Below are positions 1-13,754 of a stretch of DNA of 64,000 bases, in pieces; the stretch's first letter is position 1; every line of letters begins with the position of its first letter. The stretch is from positions 25,037,501 through 25,101,500 of the forward strand of contig NC_090782.1 in NCBI RefSeq assembly GCF_040054535.1, written 5' to 3'. The position numbers were made by a program, and so were the translations under genes. The notes under the pieces are model-generated. The model searched no databases. It had not been told where the DNA came from and worked only from the letters and a program-made list of their open reading frames with translations. Source of the stretch: Antennarius striatus. Its lineage: Eukaryota; Chordata; Actinopteri; Lophiiformes; Antennariidae.

Positions 1-410
1 CGGGTCGTGTTCCGCGAACAGGTGGCACATGTTCTCCGTCTCGCTCTGAGACTTCCTGGCTACGAATCCAAAGATCCTGGAGGAAGAAGAGTCAGACGGG
101 AACGTTTAGACGGATCACCTGGATCACCTGAGGAGCAGCTGGAAACCCATCAGGACTTACTTTGCAGTAGAACCGCTGTCCCTGGTCCACCTGTTGGACC
201 AGAACACAGGTCCACATTAAGGATGAATGCTGAAGCATCTACATGTTTACTGAATTACCCATAATACACCTGAGATCCTCTCCTGAACCAAACACTTCCT
301 GGTTAAAACACTCACTTCCTGCCCAGCGGATCCAGAGAGCAGAAGATGACGGTGCTGACGGCGTAATGTCTCCTGAAGAACAACCTGCAGGAAGACGCTC
401 CATCAGTCCG

Positions 411-455
<45 letters not shown>

Positions 456-634
456 CACTCACTTCCTCTGGTTGTCGGTCAGCGTGATGCCCTGAGCTGA
501 CACCTTGAAGTGGACGACGGTGGACGCCGGTGGGGGGTCCATGGAGAGCGTCAGCGTGGTCGCCTTCTGCACCGCCTGATGACCCGTCAGAGACTCCAGC
601 GCCACGGAGCCCAGGTACCACACGTTACATGCTG

Positions 635-686
<52 letters not shown>

Positions 687-1002
687 TCAAGGAACAAGCC
701 TTCCCCCTCCAGAGGACCAATCAGCGGGCGTTGGTGTCCCACCTGCTCCTTGTTTGAGGAGTTCAGCTGCAGAATTTGACGACGTCTGAGGAGACGAGTC
801 GTTTAGCTCCTCCATCGGGTCTGAACACACACACACACACACACACACACAGTTACTGACCAATAAACACAGTTATAGACAAACAGCTGTCACTGTGGAA
901 TATGTATTTTAACAACACTGGACTGAAAAGATGGTTAGAAATAACATTGTAAAAAAAATAAAAAATTAAATGTGTTTTTATATAATATATAAATGACATA
1001 CA

Positions 1003-1040
<38 letters not shown>

Positions 1041-3614
1041 TGTATATAATGTAATATTAATGTAAGAATTTGAAAGATTTTAAACGAAGGTTTCGATAAA
1101 AACTTTTATGAACTAGTTTATTAAATTATTTCTCCAAAAGATTTTGGTCACGTAAAAACACAACTAACTTCGGCATCTATTTTTGTATCAGATGGATAAA
1201 TAAAATCAGTAAAAAATATTTTAATTCAATAAGTTATTTAGGATTTCTTTGTTTTTGTTTAAAAAATAAAAGTAGATTTGACAGTGAATGTCCCAAAACA
1301 GGAAAGTTATTTCGTAAAAACAGAGCATTAAAGAAAAAGAAGAATAAAGAGAATTTAAGCCGTATAAATGTACCTCTGTTGGGCAGGATGAGTTTACAGG
1401 GCAGAGCCAGGGGGGTGATGGAGTGTTGACACACCAGAGCTGTGAGGCTTCCTGTCAACAAAACGAATACCATAATATTAATAATATTAGTAATAAAAAA
1501 ATAAAGGTAATATTTGTATTAATTTACAAAAAGCTCCTTGCAGCTTGGTATCCTGGCCGCTAGGGGGAAGCAAAGAGTCATGACACTGGCAGCCGATCCC
1601 ATAACAATCTCATTCGGGATTCTTAATGATTAACAACGGGCTCGGATTGGTGGAGATCATTGGCACTTAATCAACTAACTTCATCTTCATAACGAACACC
1701 TACAAAATCAGGCTTATTATAAGTTACCACGGCAACTACTTTACAGGAAGTCCTTGTTGTTGTCCACTTGGGTTCTTCTCAGCGTTCCTTTAAAACAAAC
1801 ACGATCACCATTTTTGCATCAACTCCAGACACGTCTTTGCGTCTCACCGAAGTACGGCTCGTTGGGACAACCCTTCAGACGGACGCCCTTCTGGGTGCAC
1901 TCGATCAGGAAGTGCCTCACCAGCTCATTGGCCAGATCCCCCGCTGCAGAGTCACACGGGACATGTTAGCATCTGTGCGGCGTCCCCACGCCACTATGCT
2001 ACCACTTTAGCCCCTGCTTACCTTTCTTACTCTGCTGCACCACCGATGGCGGCGGCGTGGCCACCTTCATGGCCAGTCCGTACGCCCCGCGGAACGAATG
2101 GCTGTCCCTGACCACGAAGGAGCCCGGCTCTTTGTCCTTCAGCACGACGATGGCTGCCGGGGGGGGGGGGGGACACATCAGTGGCATTCACGCCGCACGA
2201 GGAGCAAACCTTCGCACTGACGTCGGATGTTTACCTTGGTCTCTGGAGATGTCGGGCTTGTACCAGAACTTGGAGGTGTCCTGAACAAACTTCACAGTGT
2301 CCTGTTTACTGCCAGAGTCTGCAGGGCACAGATGACAGTTAGATGTCGGCTTTCAAAGCTCCGTTTGTCAAATATATGAGGTAGCATCAGAGGAAAGAGG
2401 TTCTGTAGGATTTAAGTTCGAAGTAAAATTCAGTCCAGGGAACCAGAACCATCCAGAGACCCAACGGTTAGCTTTGGGAATCTGATCGGAGACGTTCCAG
2501 AGAAGTATTTCAATGGGATCAAAAGTTTCATAGCACTAAAATGTTTCTGAAAACAGTAATCCCTCGCACACTCGTGCATCAACAACTCATCGCGGATTTT
2601 TGGTCGGCAGTCACGTGACACCATACGTGAATTCTATTGGCTGACGACATCCTGAAGTGCGCTACGTTCCGTGAGTCTCGGACTTTCGAGAGACACAAAA
2701 GTGTTTTAAACAGTCTATCAGAGTTTTAAAGGTGATGCAGATAGACGGTGGTTTAACATCAGTAAATATCTTGTGGAATTCGTTTTGCGTGTCTTTAACC
2801 GCGGGTAACGGGCGTACTGTAGACACCTCCCCTGAAGGCCCCTTGGATGTTTTTGGGGACCGTCATCCCCTGAACGATCCGGGACGGTCTACCTGATCCC
2901 GGCGACGGGGCCCCACTGAGTCCTCGGAGGGAGTCGGGGGTCATGGGGGAGGAGAATGGGATGCTGAGACTGCTGCCACTGTGGGGGCTGGAAAACCCAC
3001 TCAGGGAGGGGGAGTGGGAGCCCAGATCGCCCACGTCTCCCCCTCTTCTCTTCTCAGGCAGCAATGGAGGGAGACCCCCGTGACCCCCCAGGTCCAGGCT
3101 GCCGAGGCCCTCGACGGCCTCCAGCAGGCTGTGCTCCAGGCCCCCGTTCCCGTTCCCCAGCAGCAGCGAGCAGAAATCTGGGCTGTGCGTCTCCTGGTGG
3201 ACCCCCAGACTTCCACCGAGGCCTTTCAGGGTTCTCCTGGGGGAGCTGTGGGCATTGGGGGTGCTGAGGGAGGGGGGAGGTGAGGGGTGGGGAGGGTAAG
3301 GGGAGTGATGGGAGTCGGGAGTCCGGTCGAGCCACACAGGAGGAGGAGTGGAGCTGAAGAAGAAGGATTAGAGGTTCAGAGACACGTTCACGATGTTAGC
3401 ATTAGCATTCCCCGTGTTTACCTGTCTGTGTGTGGGAGGGGGCTCTCTGATGACACCGAGCACACGGAGCCAAAGATCCTCTGACAGGAAGTGGGAGTGG
3501 CCGACACGTCCTCCCTGAAGAGGTCGCCGTCCGAGGTGGAGCCGCCGCCGTGGCCGATGCTGTCCAGGAACCCCCGGGAGTCTGGGAGAAAATAGAGCAA
3601 AAGTAACGTCAGAG

Positions 3615-3655
<41 letters not shown>

Positions 3656-4392
3656 ATCCTGACACCGTGTCACTCAGCAAACACGAGGGCAGGCCTCTTC
3701 AGGCCTTCAAGTCCGATGAGTCACCGTGTAAAGACTCAGTCGTTATAAAGAGCTGCTTGTTCAGGCAGTGGCCCCGCCCCCCAGCAGCCCCCCGCACCCA
3801 AAAACACACACAGCCTCCCCCCTTCACCTCCCTAAGAAGCAAACCGATGCACCGGCGTCGTTTCCCCGGCGACCCACATCGAGCTTCCCCTCACCGGGGG
3901 TTAAAGGTCGTTCACGAGGTGAGGCGGGTGCCGCTGGAGGGAAACAGCTGATCTGCAAACATTCCCACAGTCCCCGTCACTTTTCCTCTCTGGGGGAGGA
4001 TTCCCGGGACGCCCTGTCGCTCGGCGTTCCCATGGCGTTCCCACCGGCTGCGGTTCACATCACATCTGCAGCTCATCCACTTAATGAGAGAGCAGCTCAA
4101 ACACGGCAACGCAAGCTGACCCCTGGCTGACCTCTGACCTCCGGCTCCGCTGGTCGTCATTACACAACTTCCAACTTCCACAGCCGCATCCATACCGGAC
4201 TGTAACCATGGTGACTGTCAGCTTGGAGTCAATGAGGACGTCTGGAAGGGGCGTGGTCTCAGGAGAAGCTAGCTGTTGCTATCGCTAGCTCCTCCTGATG
4301 GGGGGCGGGGCTAAAAGCATTAAGACACACATGGGAGTTATGAGGGCGACGGTGGGTTTTACAGACTCCCTGCTGACCTCAGGAATGTGAGT

Positions 4393-4438
<46 letters not shown>

Positions 4439-7400
4439 CTGTTGGCATGTTCCAGCTGTTCACAGTATTCACAGGAGGCAGGAGGATGAGGAGGAATGAG
4501 GGTTGGAACACAATGAGGAGGAAGACCCCTGCTGGGACACTGAGACCCACTCAAGTCCAAACTACTAAGATTTAAAAAGAAAAAAAAAGTCCTGGAAAAG
4601 TTCATGTTTATCCTTGAAAACAAGGATCCTTGAAGGCTGAGCGATAGCTGCTAGAAGCCCTTTTTCTGAGTGAGAATTCTGACCTCTGAACTTATCAGGA
4701 GTTTCCACACGGAACCCTGGGAAGCCCTGGATTTACCTGGAAACCTGACTCGGAGCTCCTGCAATGGGATTCTAGACAGTTCAAGTCCAGCCAGACCAAA
4801 TCTAGGAGCCAAAACAGGCTGAAAGGTTTGTGCCGCACGCAGTTCTGGGTTCTGAATGAATCAGCTGCAGTAAATCACGCCGAGCGTGTTCCCTCCTCCT
4901 GCTATTCTTCGCTCGGAGGCTCCAGACACAGCGTCTTCTGTGGACGAGGACAAACCAGTGGGTGGTCGCCCGTAAATCACAAACCGGCGTCGACCCGTCA
5001 GCCGAGCGGAGGGAGGGTGAGGAGGACGAGGGCGAAAGCGATCGGCCATCATGCTCAGATGAAGGTTTCTGACGAGATGGTGGGGGTTTGCGACGCATTG
5101 ATATCTGAACTGGTGTCCGGACGCCTGTGGGAGGTGGGACTTGACCCATCTGGGGAAGCGATTGCGGGCCGAGACTACGAGTTCCTGGGATTAAAACCAG
5201 ACCTCTGATTGGAACGTTAGCATCATTTTAGCCCCAATTAAAAAGGAACACTTCAAGTTTTTTCCATTCGGAATCACTTCTCGTATGAAGTGACAGAGTC
5301 TGAACCTGCTGGAATAAAGGTTTTATTATCTGTGCCCAATAGCTCACTGGATGTTTAGCTGGAAAATGAAACGGGACCACAGACGACTAGTCCAACTTAG
5401 TTTCACAGCACCACCGCAGAAAGTGACGATTTTATACAAGATTTTCTGTCTAGACAGAACTGGACATTTGCTGACTCAGTAATAGTCTTGGTGCTTGAGA
5501 ATAACTGAATTATACTGAAGCACTCTTGACGATAGAAAGTCAAACACAAACTAGCATGATTTCTGTTTTACAGCCTTGTAAAACTCATTAAAACTGCTTG
5601 TTGGTCATTTTCAGGATTTCATTGTCTATGAAAGGACTTGTGGGACCAATCAAATCAAGGCTTTCACAAGCGAGAGCTTCATCGAGGTGTCCCGTTGGCT
5701 TTGTTGACTACATCACACCAATGCTGAATGTTTTCTCATCAAAGTTTGACTGGGACTTTGGAGAGATATGGCTCCTGAAACAGGAAATAAATGGTGGAAG
5801 TGGATCCAGGAAGTGTCCTGGAAGTAGAAGCCCTTTTCCACCTTCTTAACCGATTCTACGACGGTTCCAATCGGAACCTGGCCTGAAACTAGTCCGTCCC
5901 AACGAGACTCCTCCAGCTCTGACCTCATGTTTCGACTGGTTTATCCTCCACACATCCAACCGTTTGACATGTCGTTATGTTGACAAACCAGACACCATTA
6001 CATCATCACTGAAACACCAGTGCCCCCGAGGAACAAGCTCCCTGTTTCCTGCTTTCAGTCTCTGACTCTGAACCGGCCCTTTGTCCTCTGTGTTGTCAAC
6101 ATTTTCCGTCTCTATGGTTTGAATTTTCTGCCTCTTTGCCCGTGTTTGTAGTCCTGAAAACTACACATGTTTCTCACACCAGATGTCTGAGCATTACCTC
6201 TGGACACTCAACAAAGTTACCCCCCAGGAAAGCATTTTGATCAAACTCTCATCTTGTTTCAGGGTTACCTCAAATCTGCTTCATGGATTTTCACCCCTCA
6301 TGCTGGAAGAATTGGACATGGTCGGCCAATCACAGAACATCATCTCAGGAATCCCAAATAGATCAGTCTAAAAATTCGTGATCAAATGTTCTTTCACGGG
6401 TTTGTGGGGTAAGGACCTCCTGGACCTAGCCTGGTGCTAACAGGGCTTTCATGTGGTGTTGGGGAAATCAGAATAATTCGTTCCCGACATGGAAAATTTA
6501 CTTGAACGTCTCCTCGAGTCAGAAACACAAAACTGAAGACGATTGTGCAACTTGTTGACTTCGAGGCCACGAATGCAGAAGTATAGTGCGCCCTTGTTAC
6601 CAACCCTCACCACACACAAATAGCAAATTCCATGATATAACGACGATTTATCTTATTACAGTAATTTAAACATTTATGAACCCTCCCTATATGGATATTA
6701 AACCACCTTCTGTCTGTATTACCTTTAAAACACTCTGATAGACTGTTTAAAGCACTTTTGTGTCTCCCGGAAATGCAAGACTCACGGAATGTAGCACACT
6801 TCCCGATGCCGTCAGCCAATAGAATGCGCGTACGGTATCACGTGACTAAATATAAATCTTTTTCCTTCACTCTAAACCTGGAGATTCAAATTTCAAGAGT
6901 AAATCCTGTCAAACGAAAGGCTAAAACTGTTCCTGTTGTGGTTTTAGTGATTGACTTCGACGACTTGATCTAGATGCTGGTCGTGTTTCCGCTCTGGTCA
7001 CATTCACTCGCTCCAAAACCACAACTTTTCCAGGTTCTACTTCAATTCCACTTCACAGTTTACAGTATTCCCTCGATTATTTGCACTTCAAACTGCCCAG
7101 CTTCACTACATCGTGTATTTTTATTTGGTAGTCACGTGATACCGTACGCGCATGAGTGGGAAAAGGTAATACAGATAGAAGGTGGTTTGATATCAGTATG
7201 GGGAGGGTTCATAAATGTTTAATTTACCGTAAATAATAATTCGTCGCTATTTCGCAGAATTTTGTTTTTTGTGGGTGGTCCTGGAACATATTAACCGTGA
7301 GTAACAAGGGATTACTGTATTATCAAGCATCAAGCACAAATTCAGTGCTGTTCTTAATTATTCCCATTTCGTCATGTGGAAAGTATGTTCCGGACTTCCA

Positions 7401-8428
7401 ACATTCTTTTTGTATGAAACTACAGTAAAGGTTCGAACCTATGGTTAAGCTGCGGCTGGTGTTTTATCGTTTATGACATCTCTGGGAGCAAGAAGTCCAA
7501 TAAAACCAGTCTTGAAAGACTTTTTTGGTTCAGCTCAGGTCAGTGGTGCAGAACAGACGGGGGGGGGGGGGAACGGCCTCCCCCAGCTAATCACCAATAC
7601 ATCAGCCGTCCATGACGGCAGGATGGAGGCCAAAATAACCTTTGAGAGAATGAGATCATGAGCACAGCGGCGATGGAACAAAGCATCTCATCATCCCTGC
7701 GAGTGCGAGACGTTAAAATCCGAGAAGACGTGAAGACCAGGCTGACCGGGAAGAGGGGGGGGGGGGGAGCATTCCTCCCTAACATTCCCAGGAGGGATGG
7801 AGATAACGGAGCATAAACACAAGGCGGAATGAAGAAACCGAGAGGAAGACCTCCAGGAGAGAAGAAGAGGAAAATGGAAACGTACCGAGAGACGCCGTCA
7901 TGATGGGACGCCGGTTTCCCTGCTCACGCCAAAACTTTTTGGGATCGTTTCTTCACCCCCCTGCTATGAAGTCTCTTTGGTGCGTCCTTCCTCCCCCTCT
8001 CTGCTTGGGAAGCGATCGGCCCCCCGACTCTCCTTCAGGGGCTGGATCTGTCTGCCGCCATGCCCAAATCCTCCATCCAGCAGACGGAACAACGAGCTCG
8101 CCGTTTTGCTCTTGGGGTGTTGTGACTCCACTCCACTGCTGGGTTTGTATGGAGGGAGGGACAACAGAGGGAGAATTCCTCCCCCCCTTCCTTCTCCTCC
8201 TGCCCTCCTCTCCCTCTGATTGACCACTGAGCACTCTTCCTGCTGGGCCCTTTCGCCCAATCACAGTGGATTCCATTGGGGCCAGAGGTCATGTATGGCC
8301 TTTTATGGACCTCCAAGAGGAGGGGGTGATTGTTGCTCGGGTTGGGTGGGGTAGGGGGGTCTCTATGGCCTCTCTGTTGGGACATGTGTGTCCCCTCCCA
8401 CCATCTGTTCGCCACAAGCACAAAGGCG

Positions 8429-8468
<40 letters not shown>

Positions 8469-11400
8469 GTGTGGCTAATCTTAGCACATCATAAATGACA
8501 CCATAAAGCTCCCGACTCGATCGCGTCCAGTTTACTTTAGCTTTAGAGGAAGCGTCTGCCGCGTGCCGGATCTTAACCGCCGTGACACAGGAAATGAGCT
8601 GGATGGACATCAGCCCAGTTTGTCTGGGAAAAAATACACAAAAAGTAGTAGTGATCCCTCGTTCCTCGCGGTTAATGCGTTCCAGGAACCACACGCAAAT
8701 AACAAATTCCGTAATATAGCGATAAACAATTTATTTTACTATTTATGGTAATGTAAACGTTTCTGAACCCCCCCATACTGATATTAAACCACCTTCTATC
8801 TGTATTACCTTTAAAACACTGATAGACTGTTTAAAGCACTTTGGTGTCTCATGGAAGTCCAAGACTCACGGAACGTAGCGCACTTCAGGATGCCGTCAGC
8901 CAATAGAATTCACGTAGGGTGTCACGTGACTGCCAACCAAAAATCTACGATGAGGTGAAGTTGCGAGTTTTGATGCAAAGTCGCACTGTGTTACCAAAAA
9001 ACCACAACTTTAGATAAGGTCAATCTGACGTCACGTGTGTTAAATGACACCACTGTTTGGACTAAACAAAGGAGGCAGGAGCTAGTTAGCTTAGCATGAA
9101 GACAGACACAGCTAGCTTAGCCTATTGTGGTTACCTATGCCTCTAAACCTGAATTATGATTATGTAAGACAGTGGTCCCCAGCCCCCGGGCCGCGGACCG
9201 GTACCGGTCCGTGGGTCGTTTGTTACTGGGCTGCACAGAAAGAAGAAATAATTTACATGACTTCTGTTTTATTCAAGACGTCACTTTTATTTTGAGAAGT
9301 GACGTCTGTGTAGAATGACCCACAGACGAATGAGTGCGTCTGTCCCACTTGACAGGTCTGGGTCACATGACCGGTTAGCAGCTGTAGCTCCTAAATTAAG
9401 CGCCCAAAACAGCTTCAGTGTTCTGGATTAACGTCAAGACAGATTATCCTGAGATCGCCCAAAAAGTATCGTAATCCCTGCTTCCATTTCCACCTCCTGT
9501 CTCTGTGAAGTGGGATTTTCTGCAGTGACCGTAAAGAAAACCAAACTGGAGTAGACCGGACGTCTGAACACACTTCAGGTGTCATTGTCTCCGTTACCCC
9601 GAGATCAGAGGCCCCCCACCACTAATTCATTATTATAATTATTATTATTTGATTGACTTGTTCACCCTTTGATTGGAAATGATCAATATTTCTCCTGCAT
9701 TGAATGAACTGATTGTAAGTCGCTATATATCAAAATGAACCTCATCTTTTCAGTCACTCCAATCCAGTTTTTAATTATTTCTTACAATTATTTCGTTTAC
9801 AGAGATGTTGATTATCAATGTATGAAAAAAAGGTTGTTTATTGTCTGTTGATGTTTGTATTTTACCTGAAACCACTGATGATTTATTATTAGATTACAGC
9901 TGTCCTGGTGTCATTAATGATTATCGAGCAAATGAAGACCAGTCCGTGAAAATATTGTCTCAGATGAAACCGGTCCGTGGAGATAAGAAGGTTGGGGACT
10001 GCAGATGTAAGAGATTGATATTAATCCTGCCAGCTAATTCCAAAGAATAACAATCTGTTTAAAGAACAAGCTGGAAACTGATAGAATCTATTTGTGCATT
10101 ATGAAGCAAGAGCTAGTTAGCGCAGTTTAGCATTAAGAACGAAAAAAAGAAAACGGCTAACCATTTGATCTCGGCGGTTAGCCGTGATATGTAATCTGTG
10201 TAATGTGTGAAAAGTACTTTGATCAGTAGCTTATCTTTCCAGTCTTCATGCTAAGCTAATCATTAGCAGGCTACAGTTTAATATATAATAGTCTTGACTG
10301 GAGGAACTACACCATCTGTCTGGTCATGAATTAGTATCCTGTTTATAGCTAGTAGACCACATTTCCCACTTCATCACTTCATTGATCTTTGAAGAGAACC
10401 CAATCATCTGAAGGAGAAGAGGCGGCTTCCCTCGTCTTTTCAGGGCCCTCCCCCTCACTTTCTCCTGACCTCTGACCCCTGGTCTTCAGACAGTGAAGTG
10501 TCCGTCCAAGCGGACCATCTGCCCCGGATAACGACATTTACATTCCTGGGGCCGAAACCGGCTTCCGCTGGCGGAGAGCTTCCGTTCAGATCAGAGTTTA
10601 TTTTCATTTGAACACGAGTACAAAAAAAAAGTTACGTAAGTTGTGAGCGCTGCACTCTGTTGTCATGACAACCCAATAAAACGACCACAAGCAAAACAGA
10701 ACCTCTGTCATTGAATCTGTTGGTGTATTTTTTTCCCGATGGATAATAACGATGACCGAGAAACATTAAGAGAAATAAATCTGTTTGGAACAACGTTAGG
10801 AGAATATAGCTAGTTCGAATTAGCCCCAGTTAGCTTAGCTCTAAACATTAACACATTGCAGCCCAATGATGCATCAGATTATCGTCTTCCTATATTTATG
10901 CTAATAGTGACGATTGCCAACTACTATTTTCCACATGATTTATACAATTTAGGATTAAAAAATTTTACTTTGTTATTCTTGTGTTGAAGTTCTTCTACTA
11001 TCTCTCTGACTGGATCCCATTGTTCCCACCCGGGTGATAACGCTGGAAATCTGCCGTTGTTTTCCAGCCGTCTGCTGCCGGTCGCCTCCGGTCAAACTAA
11101 TGACTTTTAAACTTCAAATTAAAAATTAATTCAAATACACAATCTGAGCTATTTTTTTTGTCCCCGTGTGGAAAATGTTTCCCAGACTGTCGTCTACCTT
11201 TAACGTGGGAAACAGGAAACTCTTCTGACCATCCAGAGGAGAGATGGTGTCTTCAAACGGGTAATAATCCGTCTTTAGCCTTTCCATCCCGTCGCCGCCC
11301 GAACAAACATGTTTACAATAAACAGGAGGATCTGCCCTTTAAAAAACAACTGATGCGGAGCGAAACCGCAAAATAAATACCGCTCTGGTTTCATTCATAA

Positions 11401-12488
11401 TAAACAGACGACGTCATGCCAAAGCGCTCTGATGGGGCAACAATCGATGAAACCTGTTCGCTAAAGCTAAAGGTGTGACACCTTTCAGGTGAGATGAACA
11501 GAACCAAACCTCAAGACTAGAACCAAGGCAATCACAGACTGCAACATCCTGCGACACCCCTGAATCCAAAGTTGCGCCCTGACCTACTTGCATAGATCAA
11601 AGATAGCGCTCTGACCTACTGTCACTGATCAAAGCACCAGCTGTGATCTATGGTCTTACTCACACTGGCCTTCTCCCTCGTCTTTCTAATCCGGTTTCTG
11701 AGTGTACAAAAGATGAAATTTGACCTTGTCTTACTTTTCTCAAGGTCAAGGTCATCATCTCATTTTTATCCCCTTTGAGTATAGCGTGCTTTTCGTTTCA
11801 TCTTTCTATCTGCAACGGTTGTGAAGATATTTGGTGGACTAACGGACAGACGAACGAACACTTTCGGAACCCGACGGATCCGACCTGAGACGCGACTACA
11901 GTCGATTCCTTCTGCAGCTGGGCGCTAGACATCTCCTTCGGCAGGATGTCCCGGCAACAAAAGACCCTCCCCCTGTCCTCCTGTAGCCTCCCAGAACAGG
12001 ACATGAGTGGACATCCTGCCAGCAGCTCTCGCTTCCTCTGTTAGCATCTATAATTAGCCGCTATCAGCTGTGCCGATACGTGGTTTAAATGTTGTCAGCG
12101 ACTTTTAATCTTTATCCTGCTTCATGTTGGCGCCGACTGGGAGGTCAGCGGAGACCTGAAGGACCGCCTCCTGGGGAACCTCCAGAGGAACCTGCTAGAC
12201 GGTCTCGGTTGTCTTTGGACCCCCTACCCAGGTCAGACCCCCCCCGGTCCAGGCCAACCTTTAGCATGTTCTCTGGCTCCAGCGAAGTTTACGACATCGC
12301 CATAGCAACGAACACATTTCACAGTTTTCACTAAAACCAGCAATATCCCAACTTTCTCTATTTTTACCTCAAACCAACCACAAACAAGCCCAACAGAGCC
12401 CCGCCCACTTCTCCAGCCAATAGCAGCAGAGAACCAGATGTGTGTTTGTGGTGCGTTTTGTCATGGGGACATTCCAGCTGACTTTCCA

Positions 12489-12524
<36 letters not shown>

Positions 12525-12835
12525 CCTGCTGGCCATCTGTCCGTCCACTGCCCCCCAGTCCTGAACTCTGAGAAGTGTTTCACTGGGGAGGGAAGGCAGA
12601 CGATCAGATTGGACGCTGCAGACACGTCCAGGTGTGTCCTTGATGACCTCAACTCTTACCGTAAGGTGTGGGCGGGGACACTGGGAAGGCTGGGGTGGGC
12701 GGGGCCACGTCAGAGCGGTCCTGGGGGCCTCGACAGTCCGGGCTTCTGTTGTTGTACAGAGGGCCGTGCTTTGACCAGAAGAAGGGAAGAAAAATAAGTA
12801 GAGAAACCGCCAGCAGCGTGATTCTGGTCTCATGA

Positions 12836-12898
<63 letters not shown>

Positions 12899-13705
12899 CA
12901 CACACAGTCTTGTGATCTCTGCCTGTGTTTTGCCGTAAACAGTCGGGTCATTCATGCCACAAGAACGAGAGCAGGAACCTTTAAAAAAACGAAAGGGAGC
13001 CAGGGGTAGAGAGGACACGCCCACGCCCAATCAGACGGGAGGACACGCCCACTCACACATCGTTTAATGGAAGGCCCCGCCTCCCATATCTGTTAATCGA
13101 TCAGCATTGATCTGGGTTGAGTTTGGTTGATTTCTATCCAGTTGGTGTTCTTCCTCAACAGGAAGTCTTTTACTTCCTGTTTAGGGGGCGTTCTCCCCCC
13201 TCGGGTTGATCTGTTATCACAGGTGGTGTGTTTACCTGAGCGGGGGAGGGGGGACTCCGCAGTGGGGGGTCTCTGGAGCTCTGGGCGCGGCCCCCTCGCC
13301 ACCCAGCGTAGTCGACCACGTCGCTGATCTGCTTCTGCTGCCTCCACCCTGATGAGCAGAGGGGGGGGGACGGAGGAAGAGGGAAGAGCCAGGATGAAGA
13401 TTCTGATCCGAAACATCAAAACAGACGCTCTGAACGTCAGCTGGTCATCAGAGGCGACGACGGAGCGTCCCGCTTACAGCGTTGGTTTCTGACAAAAGAC
13501 TGTCAGGTGATCATCAGCAGAGAGACGGCGTGACGAAGAACACGCTTCATCACCGCAGGTGGTGGAAACACCACAGGTGTGTGGGAACACCACAGGTGTG
13601 TGGGAACAGCAGGTAATAAGGAAGGAGAGTAAGTGAACTGTTTGACATGAAGTGTTTTTAATAATCTGGTTTTGGCCGTCGTGATTAAAACCCTACAGGA
13701 ATACG

Positions 13706-13754
<49 letters not shown>

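Larger units (their letters stand above)
3582..12659. other. Large tns3 intron (9.1 kb)
   Basis: Holds three microsatellites, three Tigger-like MITE copies (B, C, D), one hAT remnant and one foldback repeat. No further tensin exon was recognised; the flanking exons join in frame (TAC-G|AC). Confidence 0.8.

Noticed and set aside
403-779. Short open frames made of His-Thr or Cys-Val repeats at this and other CA/GT runs
   Set aside because: They are translations of dinucleotide repeats, and overlap tns3 exons in the wrong frame.
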